A stretch of 64,000 bases of DNA from Clostridia bacterium. Its GTDB lineage: Bacteria; Bacillota; Clostridia; Oscillospirales; CAG-272. Positions 10,810 through 19,054 of the stretch are shown here, in pieces. Position 1 is the first letter of the stretch. Each line of letters starts with the position of its first letter. The position numbers were made by a program, and so were the translations under genes. The DNA is taken from contig JAFYPF010000014.1 of assembly GCA_017547655.1 (NCBI GenBank), forward strand, positions 32,305 through 96,304, written 5' to 3'. Under the pieces are notes generated by a model that did not search any database, had not been told where the DNA came from, and saw only the letters and a list, made by a program, of their open reading frames with translations.

Positions 10810-11421
10810 ATGGAAATAGTTTTAGCCTCAAGAAACAAGAAGAAGATAGCCGAGCTTCAAGCTATGATGTCAAAGATAAACGGCGTATCGGTAAAGATAC
10901 TTTCGCTTGACGATATAGGCGTTTATGACGATATAGAGGAAAACGGCGAAACCTTTGAAGATAACGCAAGAATAAAAGCTTCAGTCGGAGCGAAAAAAGG
11001 TTATATAACAATTGCCGACGACTCGGGGCTTTGCGTTGATGCGCTGAACGGCGCTCCGGGCGTTCATTCCGCAAGATTTTCGGGCGGAGGAGACGACGAA
11101 AACAATAGGCTTTTGCAAGAGAAACTGAAAGGTCTCCCGAAAGAAAAAAGAGGCGCGCAGTTTGTTTCAAACGTTGTATGTATATTCCCCAATCAAAACT
11201 ATGAAATAAAGACGTGCGGCAAGGTTGAAGGTTATATAACCGAAGAAGCGGCAGGAACAAACGGCTTTGGATATGATCCCTACTTTTTATACGAGCCCTT
11301 CGGCAAGACATTTGCACAGCTTTCAGCCGAAGAAAAGAATTCAATAAGCCACAGAGGAAAGGCAATGGAAGCGTTTGCCGCTGAATTCGAAAAAAAGGTA
11401 AAAGAATTTAATTTAAACTAA
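10810..11421 (+). CDS. rdgB: dITP/XTP pyrophosphatase
   Basis: Hydrolyses non-canonical purine nucleoside triphosphates (ITP, dITP, XTP) to keep them out of DNA and RNA. 203 residues with the Ham1/RdgB signatures ASRNKKKIAEL at the N-terminus, ADDSGLCVDALNGAPGVHSARFSG in the middle and GFGYDPYF followed by SHRGKAM near the C-terminus. It is tightly packed between ftsY and yhbY. Confidence 0.96.
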   Translation: MEIVLASRNKKKIAELQAMMSKINGVSVKILSLDDIGVYDDIEENGETFEDNARIKASVGAKKGYITIADDSGLCVDALNGAPGVHSARFSGGGDDENNRLLQEKLKGLPKEKRGAQFVSNVVCIFPNQNYEIKTCGKVEGYITEEAAGTNGFGYDPYFLYEPFGKTFAQLSAEEKNSISHRGKAMEAFAAEFEKKVKEFNLN

Positions 11422-11437
11422 AAAAAGGAACTACAAA

Positions 11438-11728
11438 ATGCTTACATCAAAACAAAGAGCATATCTGCGTTCGCTCGCAGTTCATTTGGATACGATTTTT
11501 CAGATAGGCAAGGGCGGCATAAATGAAAATATGACCGAACAGATTTCAAACGCGCTTGAAGCAAGAGAGCTTATCAAGCTCCGCGTACTTGACAATTCGG
11601 GATATACATCAAGAGAGGCTGCCGAAGAGATTGCCGAAATTGTATCTGCCGAGGTAATACAAACGGTAGGAACACGTTTTGTGCTTTACCGTGAATCAAA
11701 GAAGAATAAGAAGATAGAACTTATTTAA
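11438..11728 (+). CDS. yhbY: CRS1/YhbY-type RNA-binding protein
   Basis: Small (96 residues) single-domain RNA-binding protein of the CRM family, associated with pre-50S ribosome subunits. It contains LTSKQRAYLRSLA at the start and the GKGGINENM loop, a form of the GxxG RNA-binding motif. AAAAAGGAACT provides a ribosome site. yhbY-nadD-yqeK is a standard Firmicutes order. Confidence 0.93.
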   Translation: MLTSKQRAYLRSLAVHLDTIFQIGKGGINENMTEQISNALEARELIKLRVLDNSGYTSREAAEEIAEIVSAEVIQTVGTRFVLYRESKKNKKIELI

Positions 11729-11732
11729 GAAT

Positions 11733-12365
11733 ATGAGTGACATGAAGATTGGTATATACGGCGGTACGTTTGACCCCGTGCATTTGGGACATATACGCTC
11801 GGCATTTGCATTTTTGACAGCCTGCGACCTTGACAGACTGTTTGTAATACCAAACTATCTTCCGCCGCATAAAACGATATGCGCAGGCGATGATCCTCAT
11901 ATGAGATTACAAATGCTAAAGATAGCATTCAGTCCTCTTCCCTTTTATAACGATAAGATAATTGTATCCGATTTTGAGGTACGTAACCAAGAGGTAAGTT
12001 ATACTTATAAGACTCTCGAGCATTTCAGCTTTATATCAAAGGACTTGACTCTTCTTTGCGGAACAGATAACTTTCTCAATCTCGAATATTGGAAGAATTC
12101 AGAAAGAATATTTGAGCTGTCAAAGATTGCGCACATAGTGCGCCCCGGTACTTACGACGAATCGGAAGAAATTCTTGCGACGAAAGAAAGACTTAAGAAA
12201 AGATACGGCGCAAGAATTGTTGACGTACCGATGGCGCCGATAGAGCTTTCCTCGACGGAGATAAGAGAAAAGATAAAACGCGGAGAAAACACCCTTTATC
12301 TTCTTCCCCCCGACGTTAGAGCTTTTATAGACAAATACGATTTATACGGTGAACATAATGTTTAA
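11733..12365 (+). CDS. nadD: Nicotinate-nucleotide adenylyltransferase
   Basis: Adenylates nicotinate mononucleotide in NAD synthesis. 210 residues with the nucleotidyltransferase motif GGTFDPVHLGH and the C-terminal SSTEIREKIK motif. The gene begins four bases after yhbY ends and overlaps yqeK by eight bases. Confidence 0.96.
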   Translation: MSDMKIGIYGGTFDPVHLGHIRSAFAFLTACDLDRLFVIPNYLPPHKTICAGDDPHMRLQMLKIAFSPLPFYNDKIIVSDFEVRNQEVSYTYKTLEHFSFISKDLTLLCGTDNFLNLEYWKNSERIFELSKIAHIVRPGTYDESEEILATKERLKKRYGARIVDVPMAPIELSSTEIREKIKRGENTLYLLPPDVRAFIDKYDLYGEHNV

Positions 12366-12945
12366 TCTTGAAAAAGAAATACGTCCGCTTATGTCGAATT
12401 ACAGATATAATCATACGTTATCGGTAGTGAGCGAATGTAAGAATTTGGCTGAACTTTTTGGAATTGACGGTGAAAAACTTATAGCCTCGGCATATTTACA
12501 CGATATAACGAAAGAGATGCCGACGGACAGCCAGTTATTGCTTTGCGAAAAAATGGGAATTGAAATTGATAAAGATACGTTAAATTCCCCAAAGACACTA
12601 CACTCATTTACTGCACCGGCACTGATTATGAGTGATTTTCCTCAATATGCGGATAAAGAGATATTGTCTGCGGTAAGATACCATACTACAGGCAGAGCTA
12701 ATATGACGTTAACAGAAAAACTTTTGTATCTTGCGGACTATATTGAACCGACAAGAAAATTTGACGAATGCAAAAGATTACGCGAATATTTTTATGCCGA
12801 TACTTGCGATATACAAAAAAGACTTAACGATACGATAGTTTTGTCGCTGAAATATACTATATCGGAGCTGCTGGAAAAAAAAGAATTTATTCATAGTCAA
12901 ACACTCGAATGTTACAACTCACTCATAAAGAGAATAGGAGATTAA
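12358..12945 (+). CDS. yqeK: HD-domain hydrolase, YqeK family
   Basis: HD-superfamily phosphohydrolase; characterised YqeK proteins hydrolyse diadenosine tetraphosphate. The metal-binding HD pair is in ASAYLHDITKE, with further histidines in RYHTTG and LADYIEPTRKF. ATG 12358 (MFNLEKEIRPLM) is preferred to an in-frame start three codons earlier; both overlap the end of nadD. 195 residues. Its place between nadD and rsfS is conserved. Confidence 0.92.
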   Translation: MFNLEKEIRPLMSNYRYNHTLSVVSECKNLAELFGIDGEKLIASAYLHDITKEMPTDSQLLLCEKMGIEIDKDTLNSPKTLHSFTAPALIMSDFPQYADKEILSAVRYHTTGRANMTLTEKLLYLADYIEPTRKFDECKRLREYFYADTCDIQKRLNDTIVLSLKYTISELLEKKEFIHSQTLECYNSLIKRIGD

Positions 12946-12946
12946 A

Positions 12947-14194
12947 ATGACTACCCCTCCCGAGAATAAATCAGATAATTCAATCGACAAGGGTTCAAAT
13001 AAAAAAAGAATACTAAAAAAGATATTCTTGATTATACTTGCAGTGATTTTGACAATGCTTATGTGCGCAGCGTCGGTTATTGCATACACGTATTTTTTTC
13101 ATGAGCCCGAGACCGGAGTTAACGAGCCGCCGCCTTTTGCTACGGGCGGATTGACCGAAACATTATCTCCCGAGACAACGGCGGAGACATTAGGAGACGA
13201 GACGGCTGTTGAAACGACACCTCCCGAGACCGTTGCGGAGACGACTCCCGACCAGTTGCCAAAAAGCCAACAAAAGATATATAACTTTTTATTTGTAGGT
13301 CAAGACAGAGTAGCGCTGAATACCGACGTTATAATGCTTATTAACTTTAACACGACCACAAATAAGATAAACATACTCCAATTACCGCGCGATACATATA
13401 TACGCACAAATATATACTCGGGCAAGCTCAACGGCTTATATGCGCAATTTTATATAACAAACGGCGGAAAGGTTACAGAAGCACTCAGAAGTATGGCGAA
13501 CGTTTTAGAGCAAAATTTATGTATAAAGATACATAACGTAGGCCATATAAATCTAAACGGCGTTATTTCTATCGTGGATTCGATAGGCGGAGTTGACGTA
13601 AACGTTCCCGTGGCATATACCTACTTCGATGAAATTGCACAACAGAATATAACCGTCCACGCAGGAATTCAACATTTAGATGGACTAAAAGCCGAACATT
13701 TCATTAGAATGCGCTCTCAGTATATCCAAGCAGATATAGGCAGAATAGACGCGCAAAAGATATTTGTCAGCGCATTTATAAAGAAGTTAAAGTCCAACTT
13801 TAACGTAACTACCATAGCAAACTTTGTAGACGTAGCATTTAAGAACATAAAAACCGACTTAAGTTTAGCAGATGCGGTGTTTTACGGCAAACAGCTTCTT
13901 GAAGTCGATTTAGAACAGATAAATATGATGTCAATGGTGGGCAGAGGCGCAAGCGGAGACGGTATTTCCTTTTACGTAATGGTAAGAAAAAATATGTGTG
14001 AGATGATAAACACGTATTTCAACATTTACGACTTTGACATAACGGATTCGATTTTCGATCCCAACCGCGTATTTACAAACACAGCGAAATTCTCGCACTT
14101 CAACAACATTTATACCGATCAAAGCATTACCACTACAGATCCTCATAATGCTGACGATATCAATAACGATTCGATTTACATTCCACACGTTTAA
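12947..14194 (+). CDS. LytR-CpsA-Psr family protein 1
   Basis: Predicted LCP phosphotransferase that attaches anionic glycopolymers to peptidoglycan outside the membrane. One transmembrane helix lies at about residues 26-48 after a lysine-rich cytoplasmic tail (type II topology). It is followed by a Thr/Glu/Pro-rich linker (about 60-105). The LCP domain contains LNTDVIMLI, LQLPRDTYI and HFIRMRSQ with an ADIGRIDAQ motif. 415 residues. The neighbouring gene is a clear paralogue, so the pair arose by duplication. An LCP gene between yqeK and rsfS is common in Clostridia. Confidence 0.93.
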   Translation: MTTPPENKSDNSIDKGSNKKRILKKIFLIILAVILTMLMCAASVIAYTYFFHEPETGVNEPPPFATGGLTETLSPETTAETLGDETAVETTPPETVAETTPDQLPKSQQKIYNFLFVGQDRVALNTDVIMLINFNTTTNKINILQLPRDTYIRTNIYSGKLNGLYAQFYITNGGKVTEALRSMANVLEQNLCIKIHNVGHINLNGVISIVDSIGGVDVNVPVAYTYFDEIAQQNITVHAGIQHLDGLKAEHFIRMRSQYIQADIGRIDAQKIFVSAFIKKLKSNFNVTTIANFVDVAFKNIKTDLSLADAVFYGKQLLEVDLEQINMMSMVGRGASGDGISFYVMVRKNMCEMINTYFNIYDFDITDSIFDPNRVFTNTAKFSHFNNIYTDQSITTTDPHNADDINNDSIYIPHV

Positions 14195-14212
14195 ATTTTA
14201 ATGGAGAATAAA

Positions 14213-15397
14213 ATGAAAGTCAAAAAGAGAAAAAGCAAAATAGGATTGATAATCCTGACAATATTACTTACAGCCATAATAGCAGTAGCTGCCGTTGCAG
14301 CATATACGGTATATTTCCATAAACCCGACAACGGAAATGACGATATAGTCTTCCCGACCGAAGGGCTTGTTAACCAAACGGGAGATCCTGACGAAACGGG
14401 AAACGGAAAAGCCCCCGAAGAAACACAGCCCCCCGAAGAAGATAAGGACGAGATGTTTAATTTTCTTATTCTCGGCAGAGACAGAGTTGCATTAAATACC
14501 GACGTAATTATGTTGATGAATTACAACGTAACTACAAAGAAATTGACAATAATGCAAATTCCTCGAGATACGTACGTTTTGGTTAACAATACCGGATTTA
14601 AGATTAACGGTTTATACGGTTATTACTATAACGAAGGCGTTGCAAAGAAAGAAAAAGATCCCGAGGATTACGGTATTAACAAATTAAAGGATATTTTACA
14701 GCAAAAGCTGTGTCTCAAGATACACTACTATGCAATGGTAAATCTTAACGGTTTCCGTAACATTGTTGACATTTTGGGAGGCGTTGAAGTAGACGTTCCC
14801 GCAGATATGCATTACGTTGACGAGGATCAAGGTCTTACAATCAACTTAAAAAAGGGCAAACAAATTTTGAACGGTGAGAAGGCAGAAATGTTTGTCAGAT
14901 ACAGATCAGGATGGGTTCAGGCAGATATAGGCAGAATGGATGCCCAAAAGATATTTATGAGCGCATTACTCAAAAAGGTTAAAAGCAGCATAAGCGCAAC
15001 AACCGTTGTCAAGATTACAGACGAAGTGTTTAAGAATGTAAAAACTGACGTAGCTTTAAATGATATGGTATACTTCGGCAAGAATTTACTCGATTTTGAC
15101 ACGAAGAATATGACGTTTATAAGTGCGCCGGGATACTCTCCCACACCTCCTGCCGGCTATGGCTGGTACTATGTACTCAATAGGCAAGGAATGTTGGACA
15201 TTATAAACAATTACTTTAATATTTATGATTTTGAAATCACAGACGCTATATTCGACACCGACAGAATATTCTCCGGAAACAAATACGCAACGTATTTAAC
15301 ACCGTATTATAATGCAGATCCCTCAACTGTTATAGGCGGAAACGAACAGTCTGCCGAAGACATTGAGCAAGGCGGCATCTACATTCCGAAAGTATAA
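14213..15397 (+). CDS. LytR-CpsA-Psr family protein 2
   Basis: Second LCP phosphotransferase of the tandem pair. Same plan: basic N-tail, one membrane helix (about residues 9-31), acidic linker with repeated PEE/PDE, then an LCP domain with LNTDVIMLM, MQIPRDTYV and MFVRYRSG followed by ADIGRMDAQ. I chose ATG 14213 over ATG 14201: the GGAG at 14203-14206 lies inside the earlier candidate and is correctly spaced for 14213. 394 residues. Confidence 0.92.
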   Translation: MKVKKRKSKIGLIILTILLTAIIAVAAVAAYTVYFHKPDNGNDDIVFPTEGLVNQTGDPDETGNGKAPEETQPPEEDKDEMFNFLILGRDRVALNTDVIMLMNYNVTTKKLTIMQIPRDTYVLVNNTGFKINGLYGYYYNEGVAKKEKDPEDYGINKLKDILQQKLCLKIHYYAMVNLNGFRNIVDILGGVEVDVPADMHYVDEDQGLTINLKKGKQILNGEKAEMFVRYRSGWVQADIGRMDAQKIFMSALLKKVKSSISATTVVKITDEVFKNVKTDVALNDMVYFGKNLLDFDTKNMTFISAPGYSPTPPAGYGWYYVLNRQGMLDIINNYFNIYDFEITDAIFDTDRIFSGNKYATYLTPYYNADPSTVIGGNEQSAEDIEQGGIYIPKV

Positions 15398-15414
15398 ATA
15401 AAGAAAGGTTTAAT

Positions 15415-15795
15415 ATGAATACAGAAATTAAAGTAAATGAAGATAATTCGCGTGAAATGGCAGAATTTATAATTAAGACGCTCGACGCGAAGAAGGCAAG
15501 GGATATAAAGCTTATCAGAATTGAAGACAAGACGGTTCTTGCCGATTATTTTGTAATATGCGGCGGAAACTCAAACACCCAGGTACGTGCGCTTGCGGGA
15601 GAGGTTGAAGAAAAGCTTGAAGAAAACGGCATAAGACCTCATCATATAGAGGGTTACAACGAGGCAAGCTGGACAATTCTCGACTACAGCTCGGTTATCG
15701 TGCACATTTTCTGCAGAGAGGCAAGAGAGTTTTATAAATTGGAAAAGCTCTGGAGCGATGCGGAAGACATTGACATATCTGAACTTTTGATATAA
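15415..15795 (+). CDS. rsfS: Ribosomal silencing factor RsfS
   Basis: Binds ribosomal protein L14 and blocks subunit joining under starvation. 126 residues; family motifs ADYFVICGGNS and WTILDYSSVIVHIF are present. Ribosome site AAAGAAAGG. It stands between the LCP genes and leuS, a conserved Clostridia order. Confidence 0.95.
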   Translation: MNTEIKVNEDNSREMAEFIIKTLDAKKARDIKLIRIEDKTVLADYFVICGGNSNTQVRALAGEVEEKLEENGIRPHHIEGYNEASWTILDYSSVIVHIFCREAREFYKLEKLWSDAEDIDISELLI

Positions 15796-15848
15796 ACTGA
15801 AAAATATCGAAAAAAAGACTACTATTGAAAGGCGTAAGGACAGCGATT

Positions 15849-18254
15849 ATGAAATATAACTTTTCCGAAACAGAGAAAAAATGGCAAAAGAAATGGGAAG
15901 ATGAAAAGATTTTCCTTGCCGACGATTCGGACAAAACGAAAAAGAAATTTTACGGCTTGGTAGAATTCCCTTATCCCAGCGGTGCAGGTATGCACGTTGG
16001 ACATATCAAGGCTTATTCAGGTCTTGAAGTTATTTCAAGAAAGAGAAGAATGGAGGGTTATAACGTTCTTTTCCCCATAGGCTTTGATGCGTTTGGTCTT
16101 CCTACCGAAAACTATGCGATAAAGACAGGCATACACCCCAGAAAGGTTACTGACGATAATATAGTTAGATTTACAGATCAGCTTAAGAGAGTAGGTTTTT
16201 CTTTTGACTGGACAAGAACTGTTGATACGACACAAGAGGATTACTATAAGTGGACACAGTGGATATTCCTCAAGATGTTCGAAAACGGACTGGTTTTCAG
16301 AGATACGGCTCTTGTAAACTACTGCCCGCATTGTAAGGTTGTTCTTTCAAACGAAGACTCTCAAGGCGGCAAGTGCGATATTTGTCATACTGATATTGTA
16401 CAAAAATCAAAGGACGTTTGGTACCTCCGCATTACCGAATATGCAGACAAGCTCCTTCAGGGACTTGAAGAGGTTGACTATCTTCCCAACATAAAGATGC
16501 AGCAGGTTAACTGGATTGGTAAATCTACGGGCGCATTCGTTAACTTTAAACTTGCAGATAAGGAAGACACTCTCCGTATATATACAACCCGTCCCGACAC
16601 CCTTTTCGGTGTTACGTTTATGGTTATTGCTCCCGAACATCCGATAATTGAGAAATACAGAGATACAATAAAAAACATTGCTGACCTTGACGCATATAAG
16701 GAAGAATGTGCGAAGAAGACAGAATTTGAACGTACACAGCTCGTAAAGGAAAAGACAGGCGTACGCATTGAAGGTCTTTCTGCTATTAACCCCATTAACA
16801 ATAAAGAGATTCCGATATACATTTCCGACTATGTAATGATGGGTTACGGAACGGGCGCTATTATGGCAGTTCCCGCGCATGATGAAAGAGACTACGACTT
16901 TGCGAAGAAGTTTGGTATTGATATTATTGAAGTTATTAAGGGCGGAAACATTGAAGAAGTAGCTTATGCGGGCGACGGTGAAATGGTTAACTCCGAGTTT
17001 CTTAACGGCTTTACCAATAAGAAGGATTCTATTGCAAAGGTGCTTGAATATTTAGAAGAAAAAGGCATTGGCGAAAAGGGCGTACAGTATAAGATGAAAG
17101 ACTGGGCATTTAACCGTCAGAGATATTGGGGTGAGCCTATCCCGATTGTACATTGCCCCGTTTGCGGAATGGTTCCCGTTCCTTATGACGAACTCCCCTT
17201 GAAGCTTCCCGAGGTATCTAACTTTGAACCCGGAGAAGGCGGCGAATCCCCCCTCGCAAAGATAGATTCGTTTGTAAATTGCACTTGTCCCAAGTGCGGC
17301 GCACACGCTAAAAGAGAAACGGATACTATGCCTCAATGGGCAGGTTCTTCTTGGTACTTCCTCCGTTACATTGATCCAAACAACGATAAGGCGTTTGCAG
17401 ATAAAGAAAAACTTGATTATTGGATGCCTGTTGACTGGTATAACGGCGGTATGGAACACGTAACCAGACATATGATTTATTCAAGATTCTGGCATCAATT
17501 CCTTTATGATATCGGCGCTGTTCCTATGGCTGAACCGTATGCAAAGAGAACGGCACAGGGACTTATTCTCGGCCCTGACGGTGACAAGATGAGCAAGTCA
17601 AAGGGTAACGTAGTTGATCCCAACAACGTTGTTGATGAGTACGGCGCAGATGTTCTCCGTGTATACATTTTGTTTATGGGCGACTATTCAAGCGCAGCAC
17701 CTTGGTCTGAAAACAGCGTTAAGGGCTGTAAGAGATTCCTTGACAGAGTTGCATCAATGACTGATCTTATTAAGGACGAGGGTGTAACGAAAGAGCTTGA
17801 AAGTTCATTCCATAAGACTATAAAGAAAGTTACAAGCGATATAGAAGAGCTTAAGTTTAACACAGCTATAGCAGCTATGATGACGTTGACGAACGAGATT
17901 TACGACAAGGGTAGCCTCACAAAAGACGAGCTGATGACGTTTGTTAAGCTTCTCTGCCCCTTTGCGCCCCATATTTGCGAAGAGATTTGGGAAGAACTCG
18001 GCGGAAATGGCTTCTGTTCATTGGCTGAATGGCCTACTTACGACGAAGCGAAGACGATTGACAGCACAGTTGAGATAGCAGTACAGATAAACGGTAAGCT
18101 CCGTGGTACAATGATGATACCTGCAGAGATTTCCAAAGAAGATGCTCTTAAGACGGTAAAAAATGACGAAAGAATTAAGCCATTTATTGAAGGCAAGACT
18201 GTTATAAAAGAGATATTTGTACCCAAAAAGCTTGTTAACTTGGTTGTTAAATAA
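15849..18254 (+). CDS. leuS: Leucyl-tRNA synthetase
   Basis: Class Ia aminoacyl-tRNA synthetase. HIGH-type motif in PSGAGMHVGHI near residues 40-50; KMSKS in DGDKMSKSKGN. The CP1 editing domain includes TTRPDTLFG, and zinc-binding cysteines are seen in CPHCK/CDICH and CPVCG/CPKCG. Start ATG 15849 (MKYNFSETEKKW) matches the usual LeuRS N-terminus; an upstream TTG at 15825 adds eight unrelated residues. 801 residues. No leucine T-box is visible in the 53-base gap after rsfS. Confidence 0.97.
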   Translation: MKYNFSETEKKWQKKWEDEKIFLADDSDKTKKKFYGLVEFPYPSGAGMHVGHIKAYSGLEVISRKRRMEGYNVLFPIGFDAFGLPTENYAIKTGIHPRKVTDDNIVRFTDQLKRVGFSFDWTRTVDTTQEDYYKWTQWIFLKMFENGLVFRDTALVNYCPHCKVVLSNEDSQGGKCDICHTDIVQKSKDVWYLRITEYADKLLQGLEEVDYLPNIKMQQVNWIGKSTGAFVNFKLADKEDTLRIYTTRPDTLFGVTFMVIAPEHPIIEKYRDTIKNIADLDAYKEECAKKTEFERTQLVKEKTGVRIEGLSAINPINNKEIPIYISDYVMMGYGTGAIMAVPAHDERDYDFAKKFGIDIIEVIKGGNIEEVAYAGDGEMVNSEFLNGFTNKKDSIAKVLEYLEEKGIGEKGVQYKMKDWAFNRQRYWGEPIPIVHCPVCGMVPVPYDELPLKLPEVSNFEPGEGGESPLAKIDSFVNCTCPKCGAHAKRETDTMPQWAGSSWYFLRYIDPNNDKAFADKEKLDYWMPVDWYNGGMEHVTRHMIYSRFWHQFLYDIGAVPMAEPYAKRTAQGLILGPDGDKMSKSKGNVVDPNNVVDEYGADVLRVYILFMGDYSSAAPWSENSVKGCKRFLDRVASMTDLIKDEGVTKELESSFHKTIKKVTSDIEELKFNTAIAAMMTLTNEIYDKGSLTKDELMTFVKLLCPFAPHICEEIWEELGGNGFCSLAEWPTYDEAKTIDSTVEIAVQINGKLRGTMMIPAEISKEDALKTVKNDERIKPFIEGKTVIKEIFVPKKLVNLVVK

Positions 18255-18294
18255 TCAAAATTTCAACTTTTTGCAAAAAAATGCTAAAAAAATA

Positions 18295-18323
18295 TTGACA
18301 TATTAAAGGCAAAAGAGTATAAT
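18295..18323 (+). promoter_or_regulatory. Sigma-A promoter of rpsU
   Basis: TTGACA (18295-18300), 17-base spacer, TATAAT (18318-18323): a consensus vegetative promoter 57 bases before rpsU. This sets rpsU apart from the leuS transcript. Confidence 0.9.
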
Positions 18324-18379
18324 ATTCTTTAAGAATGGTAACATTCTCTTTTCCATAGTATGGAGGGAGGGAAAACAAA

Positions 18380-18556
18380 ATGGCAGAAATTAAAGTCAAA
18401 GAAAATGAATCTCTTGACAGTGCTCTTCGTAGATTTAAGAGACAGTGTGCTAAGTCCGGTGTTCTTGCTGAACTCCGTAAGAGAGAGCATTATGAAAAGC
18501 CCAGCGTAAAACGCAAGAAGAAATCCGAAGCGGCACGTAAGCGCAAGTTCAAGTAA
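18380..18556 (+). CDS. rpsU: 30S ribosomal protein bS21
   Basis: 58-residue basic protein of the small subunit platform. It starts [20 protein letters not shown] and ends in a lysine/arginine tail ([15 protein letters not shown]), the bS21 pattern. GGAGGGAGG lies at 18362-18370. It has its own promoter and terminator, so it is monocistronic. Confidence 0.96.
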   Translation: MAEIKVKENESLDSALRRFKRQCAKSGVLAELRKREHYEKPSVKRKKKSEAARKRKFK

Positions 18557-18593
18557 TTTACATTACAGAGAATTGTTTTATTTTGAACAATCT

Positions 18594-18630
18594 AAAACCC
18601 TTTTAGGCAACAGCCTAAAAGGGTTTTTAA
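18594..18630 (+). terminator. Rho-independent terminator after rpsU
   Basis: A 15-base-pair stem (AAAACCCTTTTAGGC with its complement) around an AACA loop, followed by a T-run. It sits 38 bases after the rpsU stop. Confidence 0.93.
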
Positions 18631-18667
18631 ATTTTTAAAGACACAGTAAAACTACAAAAAGTTTTTG

Positions 18668-18764
18668 CAAACTTTCCCTCTATGCACTTATTACAACTTC
18701 GCACAGACCAAAGGAAGATTCCAAAGAAGCAACAACTTTGATAGTATTTTTTAAAATACTATTA
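18668..18764 (-). repeat. Dispersed ~100-nt repeat, copy A (minus)
   Basis: Read on the minus strand: an A/T hairpin (ATAGTATTTT / AAATACTAT), then CTTTGGAATCTTCC, a TCTGTGC block and AAGTGCATAGAGGGAA. The same order of blocks is seen in plus-strand copies at 18850 and 52659. Nearest genes: rpsU terminator on one side, comM on the other. It does not code for anything I recognise. Confidence 0.7.
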
Positions 18765-18840
18765 ACTTAAATAAAATATTAAATCTGTGCATTTACTGTA
18801 AGCTTGAACAGACTTTTTGTGAATGCATAGAAGTGAAGTT
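18740..18840 (+). repeat. Dispersed repeat, copy B (diverged)
   Basis: A weaker plus-strand copy that shares the A/T palindrome (18740-18762) with copy A and then reads GAACAGACTTTTTGT and GAATGCATAGAAGTGAAG, matching the 3' half of the other copies. The TTTGGAATCTTCC block is not recognisable here. Confidence is lower because only the second half aligns. Confidence 0.5.
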
Positions 18841-18849
18841 TTATTTAGA

Positions 18850-18943
18850 GATAGTATTTTGAAATATACTATCAAAGGTAGTGCATTTTTGGAATTTTCC
18901 TTAATCTGTTCTAACTTTCAGTATATGCACAGAGATAATATTT
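18850..18943 (+). repeat. Dispersed repeat, copy C
   Basis: GATAGTAT ... ATACTATC hairpin, CAAAG, TTTTTGGAATTTTCC, ATCTGTTCTAACTTT, then ATATGCACAGAGATAATATT. It aligns without large gaps to copies A and D. Weaker similarity with copy D seems to run on for another 70 bases toward the next gene (TTGCA..AAAGT..AAATCTGTT). Confidence 0.7.
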
Positions 18944-18987
18944 TAATTTGTTTGTATATTCTTATTTGCAATAAAGTTAAAAATCTG

Positions 18988-19016
18988 TTGCAAAAAGGAG
19001 GAGGTTATGATATACT
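18988..19016 (+). promoter_or_regulatory. Candidate promoter of comM
   Basis: TTGCAA (18988-18993), 17-base spacer, TATACT (19011-19016), 39 bases before the comM start. The -35 is only a partial match. Confidence 0.5.
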
Positions 19017-19054
19017 TTGTATGATATGTCATATTGATATAAGAGGTGAAAAAT

